This document shows, piece by piece, positions 17,207 to 26,503 of a stretch of 64,000 nt of DNA. The position numbers and the translations under genes were made by a program. The stretch spans positions 1 to 64,000 of the forward strand of contig NZ_JACIVB010000047.1 in the NCBI RefSeq assembly GCF_014145455.1, written 5' to 3'. Positions within the stretch are counted from its first letter, which is position 1, and each line of letters begins with the position of its first letter. Source of the stretch: Limosilactobacillus rudii. GTDB lineage: Bacteria; Bacillota; Bacilli; Lactobacillales; Lactobacillaceae. The notes beneath the pieces were generated by a model. That model was not told the origin of the DNA. It was given only the letters and a program-made list of their open reading frames with translations, and did not search any database.

Positions 17207-18506
17207 GACTGACCACGTCCTGTTCTTGTAGGTTTAGCCGTTTTTCAACTTGGAGCGCAATTTTAACGAACGGAATATATGCCATAATATCCAGCCAAAG
17301 TAAGACTAATGAAAAAATTAAGATACCCCAATTACCATTTGTTCCCAGAAAGCCAATCAGTGGTCCTGGGGTCCCTTGAAGGACTGGGTACGGCGTTGGC
17401 GGAATTAAATGGATCGCAATTGCCAGACTAGCAAACAGGATGTTAAATAACGGCAAAAACATAAATGGTACTAGAAATAAAGGGTTAAAGACAATCGGCA
17501 ACCCGATCATTGTTGCATAATTAAAATTAAACAGTGTTGGCAAGGCGGTCCACCGTGCTACCCGATGCATATACGTCCCATTGGAAGTAATGAGGATTGC
17601 CACAATTAGTGCGAGAATTAACCCATCGCCACCAAAATTAGCAAACGAATTATATAATGAGCTTCCAAGATACTTGTAAGGAATATTCCACGGTGTTCCA
17701 TGGGCAAGCGCATAATTTAAATTAGCCGTAAATGACTCACTGGCTGTCAACATCGTATAATTATACGGCACACCCAGTCCTAACCAATCCATCAATTCGA
17801 GGCCAAATGATGCTATTAAGGTTAGCCATAATTGGCGGTGATCTTGCGCAACATTAACCAATGAAGAATAACTAGTAGCCCATGCATGATAAATTGTACT
17901 TGAGTTTAGAAGCATCGCAATCACTATTGAGATAATAGTAGCAATCATTATCGGGAGCATTGAACTAAATGCCCGCTCTTGTAATGACGGAAATGAATTT
18001 GTATTATCGCCATACTTAGGCGGAGTTAACCAGTGATAAAGCTGTCCGATTGCATAACCGATAACTAGAACGATTAACAAACCATTACCGCCTAATAATC
18101 GTTGATAAAAATTAATCGGGTACGTTGCTGGCGTTTTACCATAACGGTAGGCCATTAACGTGAGTGCTAGTATTCCGGTAATACCCGCAAATTTACCATC
18201 ACGATGATATAATTTTGCAGTAAACTTGGCAGCCATATAAACCGTATATATCCCAATCATCCCTAAAGTTAGTTGACTAATGCTGCCTAAGACGAATTGG
18301 ATTATTCGCAACACGCTCTGTGGAATTATACCTAAAAAGGCAATATTGAAGATAAAACCATCTGACTTAAAAACTGTTTTTAAAAGCATTTTTGCCATTG
18401 TACCAATGAAAACAATGGGAAAAAGCATAAGCAATGTTTGTCGCGTTACCCTAACAAATGAATAACGGTGTAGTTTAACTACTTTATTTATTATTTGTTC
18501 GCGCAA
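17190..18506 (-). CDS. PTS EIIC-like membrane protein, stand-alone
   Basis: 438-aa polytopic protein, about ten hydrophobic segments, resembling IIC permeases of the lactose/cellobiose family: N-terminal RVTRQTLLMLFPIVFIG, a GGDGLILAL segment and PFMFLPLFNIL. No IIA or IIB domain is fused or adjacent, so it would need enzymes encoded elsewhere or has another role. The gene downstream overlaps it and encodes a surface hydrolase. The start is TTG at 18506 with GGGATGGGAT upstream; this start is only moderately supported. Confidence 0.75.
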   Translation of the reverse strand: MREQIINKVVKLHRYSFVRVTRQTLLMLFPIVFIGTMAKMLLKTVFKSDGFIFNIAFLGIIPQSVLRIIQFVLGSISQLTLGMIGIYTVYMAAKFTAKLYHRDGKFAGITGILALTLMAYRYGKTPATYPINFYQRLLGGNGLLIVLVIGYAIGQLYHWLTPPKYGDNTNSFPSLQERAFSSMLPIMIATIISIVIAMLLNSSTIYHAWATSYSSLVNVAQDHRQLWLTLIASFGLELMDWLGLGVPYNYTMLTASESFTANLNYALAHGTPWNIPYKYLGSSLYNSFANFGGDGLILALIVAILITSNGTYMHRVARWTALPTLFNFNYATMIGLPIVFNPLFLVPFMFLPLFNILFASLAIAIHLIPPTPYPVLQGTPGPLIGFLGTNGNWGILIFSLVLLWLDIMAYIPFVKIALQVEKRLNLQEQDVVSHEKND

Positions 18507-18540
18507 TCTGATCCCATCCCTTGGTTAATTATTTAAAGTT

Positions 18541-18588
18541 AAGAAAAAGGGGTTATAACAAAACCGCTGTTTTGCTATAACCCCTTTG
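18541..18588 (-). terminator. Terminator of rpmE2
   Basis: Minus strand AAAGGGGTTATAGCAAAAC, loop, GTTTTGTTATAACCCCTTT, then TTCTT. This is a long perfect-type hairpin 20 nt after the L31 stop. Confidence 0.9.
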
Positions 18589-18607
18589 CAAATAATAAGA
18601 AGTCTGA

Positions 18608-18853
18608 CTACTTGAGACCGTACTTCTTGTTGAACTTGTCGACTGCACCATCTGCTTGGGTAAACTTTTGCTTACCAGTGTAGAATGGGTGTGAGTCAGA
18701 AGTAACTTCGACCCGAATTAATGGGTATTCATTACCGTCTTCCCATTTAACAGTTTCACTTGAAGTGGCTGTTGAGCCAGAGAGAAACTTGTAACCAGTA
18801 GATGAATCTTCAAATACTACTGGATGATAATCTGGATGAATTCCTTGTTTCAT
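18608..18853 (-). CDS. rpmE2: Ribosomal protein bL31, type B
   Basis: 81-aa large-subunit ribosomal protein beginning [20 protein letters not shown]. It lacks the CxxC zinc pair of type A L31, so it is the zinc-independent form often induced or favoured when zinc is scarce. The C-terminal [20 protein letters not shown] is typical. AAGGAG lies upstream of the ATG. It has its own promoter just past murA and its own terminator. No Zur box was seen here. Confidence 0.97.
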   Translation of the reverse strand: MKQGIHPDYHPVVFEDSSTGYKFLSGSTATSSETVKWEDGNEYPLIRVEVTSDSHPFYTGKQKFTQADGAVDKFNKKYGLK

Positions 18854-18913
18854 AATTTATTACGCTCCTTTTGCCATGAATCATTGCCTGAAACATAGAT
18901 AATCAACTTTAAC

Positions 18914-18942
18914 AGGATACCACGATTTAAAGAACTACGCAA
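18914..18942 (-). promoter_or_regulatory. Promoter for rpmE2
   Basis: Minus strand TTGCGT (18942-18937), 17-nt spacer, TATCCT (18919-18914), about 61 nt before the ATG and directly after the murA stop. Confidence 0.45.
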
Positions 18943-18945
18943 CTT

Positions 18946-20223
18946 CTAACTAATCTTTATTGACGAATCATCCTCAATCGAAACATTGGCATGAAGGCGA
19001 TTAAGCTTCCACACAATTCGATCGTATCCTCGTAAAATATTTCCGGCATTATTAATAATCGTCTGTCCTTGCGCCATTAATCCAGCAATCGTCAATGAGG
19101 CTCCTGCTCGAATCTCACCGGCAGTCACTTCTGCCCCATGTAGTTGTTCTGTATGCTGAACAACAATCATTCCATCATGAGCTTCAATCTTCATTCCCAT
19201 CTTTTGTAATTGTGAGATATGCTTAATTCGCTTGGGATAAATAGTATCAACAATCGTACTATCACCATCTGCTAATGACATCAACGGGGTTAGCGGTTGC
19301 TGTAGGTCAGTTGCAAATCCAGGAAATGGCATTGTCTTGACATTTACTGGTCGTAAGTGTTCTGATTTAGGAACATAAATCTTATCACTATCTATTTGCA
19401 AATCGACACCCATCTCGATCATTTTGCTAGTAAATGATTCTAAATGCTCTGGAATAACATTGTGGATCATTACGCCATCGCCTAAAGCAGCAGCTAACGA
19501 CAAATACGTCCCCGCTTCAATTCGATCAGCAATAATCGTATGAGTATTCATTGACTGTAAAGTCTTTACACCCGTAATACGAATTGTGTCTGTCCCTGCA
19601 CCACGAATTTTGGCGCCCATATTATTTAGAAATGTTGCTAAATCGATAATTTCCGGTTCACGAGCAGCATTTTCAATAATCGTCGTCCCTTCAGCGCGAA
19701 CAGCTGCCAAAGTAGCATTAATCGTTGCACCAACAGATACCATATCTAAAAAGATCCGTGACCCATGTAAGCCATTCGGTGCATCTAAATGAACAGTACC
19801 TTTTTCTTCGCTAACGGTTGCTCCAAGTGCCTTAAATGCTTTTAAGTGTTGGTCAATTGGTCGGGGGCCGATATTATCGCCTCCCGGAAATGTTAATGTC
19901 GCGCGATGGAAACGACCCAATAATGCACCCATAAAATAATAGGAAGCCCGAAGACTTTTAATTGCCTTACTTGGAAGTTCAGCTTCTACGATTTGTGTTG
20001 GATCAATATCTAAAACTCCGTGATTAAACTCGGACTTTACATTCATTGACTCCAAAATAATCATCAGATTGTGAACATCCAAGATATCTGGAACGGTGTC
20101 AAATTCTACTGGGGTATCTGCAAGAATAGCAGCAGGAATTAATGCAACTGTACTATTTTTTGCACCACCGATCGTGACTTCGCCAGATAGACGGTTTCCT
20201 CCTTGAATGATCATTTTCTTCAT
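18946..20223 (-). CDS. murA: UDP-N-acetylglucosamine 1-carboxyvinyltransferase with Cys-to-Asp active site
   Basis: Transfers enolpyruvate from PEP to UDP-GlcNAc, the first committed step of peptidoglycan synthesis. The 425-aa protein shows the EPSP-synthase-like fold: GGAKNSTVAL at the N-terminus, LRASYYFMGALLGR, VSVGATINATLAA and the C-terminal EIRAGASLTIAGL. The flexible loop that normally reads PGGC(x)IG(x)RP reads PGGDNIGPRP, placing Asp116 where fosfomycin alkylates Cys115 in E. coli MurA. This natural Asp form is known to be active and fosfomycin-insensitive in mycobacteria and Chlamydia. Firmicutes often carry two murA genes; whether this is the only one cannot be told here. Confidence 0.95.
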   Translation of the reverse strand: MKKMIIQGGNRLSGEVTIGGAKNSTVALIPAAILADTPVEFDTVPDILDVHNLMIILESMNVKSEFNHGVLDIDPTQIVEAELPSKAIKSLRASYYFMGALLGRFHRATLTFPGGDNIGPRPIDQHLKAFKALGATVSEEKGTVHLDAPNGLHGSRIFLDMVSVGATINATLAAVRAEGTTIIENAAREPEIIDLATFLNNMGAKIRGAGTDTIRITGVKTLQSMNTHTIIADRIEAGTYLSLAAALGDGVMIHNVIPEHLESFTSKMIEMGVDLQIDSDKIYVPKSEHLRPVNVKTMPFPGFATDLQQPLTPLMSLADGDSTIVDTIYPKRIKHISQLQKMGMKIEAHDGMIVVQHTEQLHGAEVTAGEIRAGASLTIAGLMAQGQTIINNAGNILRGYDRIVWKLNRLHANVSIEDDSSIKIS

Positions 20224-20432
20224 TTCTGCGTTTCCTCACTTAAAAATTTTAGTTAGTCTGTTTTTCATTTAAGCTAAGTTAATGATTATTTCAGTTACAA
20301 AACAGTCAACTGTAATGATAATGAAATATCAAGCGAATTACAACCTTTTATAAACAATCTTAAAAAAAATCGCAGAATCAGGGGTAAAAACGCTCAATTA
20401 ACTTAAAATTTAACAATTTTACTAATAAAAAA

Positions 20433-20468
20433 CAAGAGAAGTAACATAATATATGCCCCCATCTCTTG
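20433..20468 (-). terminator. Terminator of pyrG
   Basis: Minus strand CAAGAGA, 22-nt loop, TCTCTTG, then TTTTTTATTAG. The 7-bp stem is short but has a good T tract. Confidence 0.6.
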
Positions 20469-20496
20469 CATCAAAATTATTATACAATTTAAAAAT

Positions 20497-22107
<1,611 letters not shown>

Positions 22108-22145
22108 CTACTCCTTTTTATATTTGCGGGTGTAATAAATAATAG

Positions 22146-22184
22146 AAAAACTCCCCATTTCAAAAAAGTAATGAAATAGGGAGC
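22146..22184 (-). terminator. pyrG leader attenuator
   Basis: Minus strand CTCCCTATTTCA, 9-nt loop, TGAAATGGGGAG, then TTTTTC; about 45 nt before the pyrG ATG. The 5' arm begins GCTCCC, which a run of added G residues at the RNA 5' end could pair with to block the terminator, as described for B. subtilis and L. lactis pyrG. Confidence 0.8.
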
Positions 22185-22219
22185 TTATATATCTACGAAC
22201 TTATTGGCCTGCATTTACA

Positions 22220-22262
22220 GGCGCCCAAGAAAGATAATACAAGGTCAGTGATAAATAGTCAA
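22220..22262 (-). promoter_or_regulatory. pyrG promoter with GGGC start site
   Basis: Minus strand TTGACT (22262-22257), 17-nt spacer, TATTAT (22239-22234), 7 nt, then GGGCGCC with +1 expected at 22226. A GGGC initial sequence is the hallmark of CTP-sensing reiterative transcription at pyrG. The promoter sits just after the rpoE stop. Confidence 0.75.
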
Positions 22263-22277
22263 GCCTAAACTTGAAAA

Positions 22278-22835
22278 TTAATCATTGTCCTCCTCATCAT
22301 CTTCCTCATCGTGCAATTCAGATAATTGACCTTCAATACCATCGTCAAGGTCATCATCTTCATCACCGAAATCATCGGTATCGTCATCATAATCATCATC
22401 TGACTCAGTATCGTCGTCATCATCGAGATCCTCATCTTCAGGATCATCGTTATCATAATCGATCACGTCGTCATCATCATCGGTGTCTGCGAGGAAAGCA
22501 TTAACCTTACGGCGCTTCTTCTTTGGACGATCATCCTCATCTTCATCTTCGTTTTCACCAATAGTAGCTTCATCGATAGATTCAAATGGGTACCATGCAC
22601 GCAGACCCCAGGTGTTGTCACCAAGGGAAATAAAACTGCCATCAACATTTAAGTCAGTGTAGAACTGTGCAAGGCGTTCACGGATTTCCTCATCGCTCTT
22701 ACCCAGATATTGTTGAACCTCGTTGGTCAAGTCGACAAACGCCATTGCTTCCCCATGATGAGCTAAAATAGCGTGTGCGACCTCAATCATGGAAAGTTCT
22801 GATTTATCCTGACCGTCAAAAACCTTTAAATCCAA
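22278..22835 (-). CDS. rpoE: RNA polymerase delta subunit
   Basis: Firmicutes-specific RNA polymerase subunit that speeds core recycling and sharpens promoter response to nucleotides. N-terminal folded domain ([28 protein letters not shown] near residue 90) and an extremely acidic C-terminal tail of Asp/Glu runs (about 100-185). I place the start at the TTG at 22835, giving [11 protein letters not shown] as in the family. The in-frame ATG at 22847 touches the GAAGGG ribosome site, whereas the TTG sits about 11 nt from it. Total 185 aa. HelD, its functional partner in B. subtilis, is encoded at 48.8-51.1 kb. Confidence 0.93.
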   Translation of the reverse strand: MDLKVFDGQDKSELSMIEVAHAILAHHGEAMAFVDLTNEVQQYLGKSDEEIRERLAQFYTDLNVDGSFISLGDNTWGLRAWYPFESIDEATIGENEDEDEDDRPKKKRRKVNAFLADTDDDDDVIDYDNDDPEDEDLDDDDDTESDDDYDDDTDDFGDEDDDLDDGIEGQLSELHDEEDDEEDND

Positions 22836-22880
22836 ATTGGTGCACATCCCTTCAAAAAGTCTAAACTACATCTTACAATA

Positions 22881-23303
22881 TTATCCCGCAAATTGCAATT
22901 CCAGCTGATAACTTCCAATAATTTGTCCGGCTTGTTTTAACTGATACTTTATAGATACTTGGCCTGCCGGTTGTTGAACATCAACTTCTTTTTCCAAATG
23001 TTCTGTAACAACATTAAGGTTGAGGATACCATATTGAGTCCGGTAACGCATTACTGTTTCCTGGCGCGGATCTAAGAATAAGTTTGTTTCACTGCTTCCC
23101 CGTCTCCTAAGGCGCACTAATTCATCCTCAAATTTAATTTGAACAGGCGTTTCTTGGCCATCCTGGTGTTCAAGATACCTTAGATAATATTTGCCATTAA
23201 TTTCAACAAAGCTGCCCGCTTCAACAAAATCAAAATGTTCCTGCTGACCATCTTGAGTAATCGTTGTTGATAATTTTACCTTAACTGGTCTTTCCCTCTT
23301 AAT
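22881..23303 (-). CDS. DUF1934 family protein with probable AUU start
   Basis: 140-aa calycin-like beta-barrel protein of the DUF1934 family, function unknown, found upstream of rpoE in many lactobacilli. The reading frame is conserved-looking from KVKLSTTITQDGQQ through LFLDPRQETVMRYRTQYGIL to the C-terminus. Yet no ATG, GTG or TTG occurs in frame before the GTG at 23117, which would remove 62 residues including the first strands. The in-frame stop upstream (TGA) is 24 nt before the ATT at 23303, which lies exactly 8 nt after GGGAGGAG (23317-23310). AUU initiation, as in infC, is the simplest reading. Confidence 0.75.
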   Translation of the reverse strand: MKRERPVKVKLSTTITQDGQQEHFDFVEAGSFVEINGKYYLRYLEHQDGQETPVQIKFEDELVRLRRRGSSETNLFLDPRQETVMRYRTQYGILNLNVVTEHLEKEVDVQQPAGQVSIKYQLKQAGQIIGSYQLELQFAG

Positions 23304-23395
23304 TATAATCTCCTCCCTCTTCGTTCAATTATCGTTATTATACCCTTTTTAGCGACAAATACGCTCTAAAACGCCCACGCTATCGTTAGTTCTTG

Positions 23396-23401
23396 TATAA
23401 T
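23396..23401 (+). promoter_or_regulatory. -10 element for the lipoate-ligase-like operon
   Basis: A perfect TATAAT lies 35 nt before the ATG at 23437. No good -35 is visible at 17 nt. Confidence 0.4.
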
Positions 23402-23436
23402 ATTAATATATAATTCTATAGAAAAGAAGAAGTCAT

Positions 23437-24261
23437 ATGTCTAACTCAAATATTCAACGTTTTCAGCAATTTACCCAACATCTAACACCCGCAAATAACC
23501 TCTCGTCGTTTATCTACACAAATGCATTACTCCGCTCTGCCGGACAATTTTCACATCCACTGCTCCATTTCTGGACACTTAAAGATACCGTTATTCTCGG
23601 TCTAAAAGATCAGCGACTTCCCCATCTCCAAGACGCTCTCCAGTTATTAACCCACCGCAACCAGCACTATTTTATGCGTAATTCAGGTGGGTTGGCAGTT
23701 GTTAGCGACGACGGAATCTTAAACCTATCAATCTTTTATCCTTGGCACCTGTTAGGACATGAATTATCAATCGATGAAGCCTATCAGCAGATGGTTAACT
23801 TAATTCAGACTGCTTTTCCTAAGCTTAACCTCTCAACTGGCGAGATTAGTCATTCATATTGTCCTGGTAGCTTTGATATTAGCGTAAACGGTCAAAAAAT
23901 CGGGGGAATCTCCCAGCGACGAAATAAATTTGGGGTAGTCGTCATGTTATATCTCAGTGTATGTGGCAACCAGCAACAACGAGGGGCCCTTATTCGTGAT
24001 TTCTATGATGCAGGCTTACAAAATGCCGTAAATAAATGGCACTTTCCGGATGTTTGGCCGACAGCAATGACAACCGTTGAGCAAGTCCTCCAGTCACCAT
24101 TAACAGTTACAGGCGCGATTCAGCAAATCAAAAATTCTTGTGAACTTCTTGATAATACAAGTCTTAATAACCTTATGTGGTCGCCAAATTTTATCACAAC
24201 CTTGAACAAAGAATTGACCAGTATGAACCAACTTCAAGAGCGATTAAGGAAAGAGGATTAA
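23437..24261 (+). CDS. Lipoate-protein ligase A / LipL-family acyltransferase
   Basis: 274-aa member of the biotin/lipoate ligase fold. Signature segments: MRNSGGLAVVSDDGILNLS (the R-x-S/T-GG-x-A-V-x-D-x-G motif that binds the acyl group) and CPGSFDISVNGQKIGGISQRR, where the Lys contacts lipoyl-AMP. The protein is shorter than LplA and lacks an obvious C-terminal accessory domain, so a LipL-type amidotransferase or octanoyl/lipoyl transferase is equally possible. First of three plus-strand genes; the next starts 1 nt after its stop. Confidence 0.8.
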   Translation: MSNSNIQRFQQFTQHLTPANNLSSFIYTNALLRSAGQFSHPLLHFWTLKDTVILGLKDQRLPHLQDALQLLTHRNQHYFMRNSGGLAVVSDDGILNLSIFYPWHLLGHELSIDEAYQQMVNLIQTAFPKLNLSTGEISHSYCPGSFDISVNGQKIGGISQRRNKFGVVVMLYLSVCGNQQQRGALIRDFYDAGLQNAVNKWHFPDVWPTAMTTVEQVLQSPLTVTGAIQQIKNSCELLDNTSLNNLMWSPNFITTLNKELTSMNQLQERLRKED

Positions 24262-24262
24262 T

Positions 24263-25624
24263 ATGAACCACTTCTATGATGAAAAATTGCACCGCGAGAA
24301 GGTTTTCCGTGACCCAATCCATGGGCAAATCATCGTTGATAATCAGATAATTATGGACTTAATTAATACGCCTGAATTTCAACGGTTGCGACGGATAAAA
24401 CAACTAGGAACTTCTTCTTTTACCTTTCACGGCGCCGAACATTCACGCTTTGGGCATTGTCTTGGTGTCTATGAAATAACACGGCAAATGTGTAATTATT
24501 TTCAACGTAATTATCCAAGCCAACAAAAAAATGACGGTCTGTGGGATGATAAAGAACGGCCAGTCGCTTTGTGTGCCGCTTTACTCCACGATCTAGGTCA
24601 CGGACCTTATTCCCATACTTTTGAGCATATTTTCCATACTAATCATGAGCAAATAACACGGCAGCTGATTACTGACAGCAGCACAAATATAAACAAGATC
24701 TTGCGGCGAGTTTCTCCAGATTTCCCCCACCAAGTAGCAAGTGTGATTGACCACACCTATAGCAATCCCCAAGTTGTCCAAATGATTTCCAGTCAAGTTG
24801 ACGCTGATCGGATGGACTATTTACAACGAGACGCATACTATACAGGAACTAATTATGGTAAGTTTGACCTCGACCGTGTCCTTCACGTCATGCGCCCGGT
24901 TGAGAGCGGGATTGCCTTTGAGATTTCGGGGATGCATGCTGTTGAAGATTATATTATCAGCCGACTGCAAATGTATCTCCAAGTCTACTTTCACCCCGTT
25001 TCTCGTTCGATGGAAGTTATCCTCGACCACCTATTAATGAGGGCCAAATATATTTATCAACATCCAAATGATTTTGAGCCGGATTTCACCCCGCATATGC
25101 TAATGCCATTTTTTAACAACCATTTCAGCCTTGATGACTATCTGGCCTTAGACGACGGGGTCCTTACAACTTATTTTATTCACTGGACACATTCCCGTGA
25201 TGATATCTTAAGTGACCTAGCTAGCCGTTTTCTCAACCGCCGACCTTTCAAGTCAGTAGTTTATGACAAAGATACTCAAAACCTGTTGCCCGCTTTACGT
25301 AATCTAATTCAAACGGCCGGCTTTAACAGTCAGTACTATACCGCCGTTAATGATAGCTTCAAGTTACCCTATGATACTTACCACCCACAAGACTCTAATG
25401 CTCAAACACAAATTGAACTTCTCCAGCCCAATGGCGACTTTATTGAATTATCACAAGTCAGTACCCTTGTCGCAAGCGTGTCTGGCCGTGAAGCAGGCGA
25501 CCAACGTTTCTTCTTCCCTAAGGAGATGCTTGAGTCACGAGATAGTATTGAAATCTTCGAACCAATCTATGAAGAATTCCAACGCTATATTAAAAACAAT
25601 CATATTATCAAACCAAAGGAGTAA
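24263..25624 (+). CDS. HD-domain phosphohydrolase (dGTPase/SAMHD1-like)
   Basis: 453-aa metal-dependent phosphohydrolase, probably a deoxynucleoside triphosphate triphosphohydrolase. The HD motif is spread over HSRFGHCLGVY (His near 60) and ALLHDLGHGPYSHTFEH (HD near 110), with a later Asp in QVDADRMDYLQRDAYYTG, the SAMHD1-like pattern. The N-terminal KVFRDPIHGQIIVD is typical of this subfamily. It is tightly coupled to the preceding gene and 6 nt before the HAD gene. Confidence 0.9.
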   Translation: MNHFYDEKLHREKVFRDPIHGQIIVDNQIIMDLINTPEFQRLRRIKQLGTSSFTFHGAEHSRFGHCLGVYEITRQMCNYFQRNYPSQQKNDGLWDDKERPVALCAALLHDLGHGPYSHTFEHIFHTNHEQITRQLITDSSTNINKILRRVSPDFPHQVASVIDHTYSNPQVVQMISSQVDADRMDYLQRDAYYTGTNYGKFDLDRVLHVMRPVESGIAFEISGMHAVEDYIISRLQMYLQVYFHPVSRSMEVILDHLLMRAKYIYQHPNDFEPDFTPHMLMPFFNNHFSLDDYLALDDGVLTTYFIHWTHSRDDILSDLASRFLNRRPFKSVVYDKDTQNLLPALRNLIQTAGFNSQYYTAVNDSFKLPYDTYHPQDSNAQTQIELLQPNGDFIELSQVSTLVASVSGREAGDQRFFFPKEMLESRDSIEIFEPIYEEFQRYIKNNHIIKPKE

Positions 25625-25630
25625 TTTATA

Positions 25631-26452
25631 ATGGCAATTAAATTAGTTGCAATTGATATTGACGGAACATTAATTAATGATCAACGGGAAGTGACGCCTA
25701 AAACAGTTGCTGCGATTAAGGAAGCAAGTAAAGCCGGCGTTAAGATCGTTTTATGCACGGGACGACCAATGACTGGTGTTAAGGCCTACCTTAACCAGCT
25801 AGAGTTAAACGACTCTGATCATGAATTTGTCATTAGCTTCAATGGCGCACTAGCACAATCAACCAGCGGCAATGTATTTGTAAACTATACAATGTCTTTT
25901 GACGATTATGCTAATTGGCAGACTTATTGCATTAAGGAGGGAGTTAAGTCGCAGATTGAAACACGCGATTATATCTATACCATTAACCGCGACCTTAGTC
26001 CCTATACTGTTTACGAATCTGATCTTGTTAGTATGCCAATTCGCTACCGAACTTTTGAAGAATTATCCAAAATTCAAGACCAGTATGTAATCGCTAAGGC
26101 AATGATGGTTGACGAAAAAGAACGCATTGACCAAGCATGGCAGGACCTACCAAAAGATATGACCGCCCGCTTCTCAATCGTTCGGAGTGAAGATTTTTAT
26201 CTTGAATTTATGAATAAGCAAGCAAGTAAAGGTAATGCTCTCCGTGTTCTTAGTAAAGAACTTGACATTAAGCAAGATGAAATAATGGCACTCGGCAACG
26301 CACAAAATGATGATTCCATGATTGAATTTGCTGGGCTTGGCGTAGCAATGGGCAATTCCATTCCTGGAACATTGAAGATTGCTGACGCGACAACTGCTGA
26401 TAATAATCATGACGGGGTTGGGCAGGCAATTGAAAAATACGTATTAAATTAA
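25631..26452 (+). CDS. HAD superfamily Cof-type phosphatase
   Basis: 273-aa cytosolic sugar- or flavin-phosphate phosphatase of the Cof/YidA type. HAD motifs: DIDGTLIND (motif I Asp nucleophile near residue 9), LCTGRPM (motif II Thr), Lys in KGNALRVL (motif III) and ALGNAQNDDSMIEFAG (motif IV). The cap domain is of the C2B kind. AAAGGAG precedes the ATG. Last gene of the three-gene plus-strand operon. Confidence 0.92.
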   Translation: MAIKLVAIDIDGTLINDQREVTPKTVAAIKEASKAGVKIVLCTGRPMTGVKAYLNQLELNDSDHEFVISFNGALAQSTSGNVFVNYTMSFDDYANWQTYCIKEGVKSQIETRDYIYTINRDLSPYTVYESDLVSMPIRYRTFEELSKIQDQYVIAKAMMVDEKERIDQAWQDLPKDMTARFSIVRSEDFYLEFMNKQASKGNALRVLSKELDIKQDEIMALGNAQNDDSMIEFAGLGVAMGNSIPGTLKIADATTADNNHDGVGQAIEKYVLN

Positions 26453-26457
26453 AAATA

Positions 26458-26503
26458 ACGGTGATTGCTAGCTAGTTTTAATGCTAGTTCAATCACCGTT
26501 TTA
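26458..26503. terminator. Bidirectional terminator between convergent operons
   Basis: AACGGTGATTG pairs with CAATCACCGTT, with inner GCTAG/CTAGC complementarity. TTTTATTTA follows on the plus strand and TTATTTTT on the minus strand. It overlaps the rarA stop codon. Confidence 0.9.

Noticed and set aside
20304-20315. ACAGT-CA-ACTGT palindrome upstream of murA
   Set aside because: Only 5-bp arms. It overlaps a TTGACT that could be a -35, but no good -10 was found, so neither promoter nor operator is claimed.
22265-22504. His- or Met-rich frames opposite and alongside the rpoE tail
   Set aside because: They are shadows of the Asp/Glu codon repeats of the delta subunit, not genes or a tandem repeat element.
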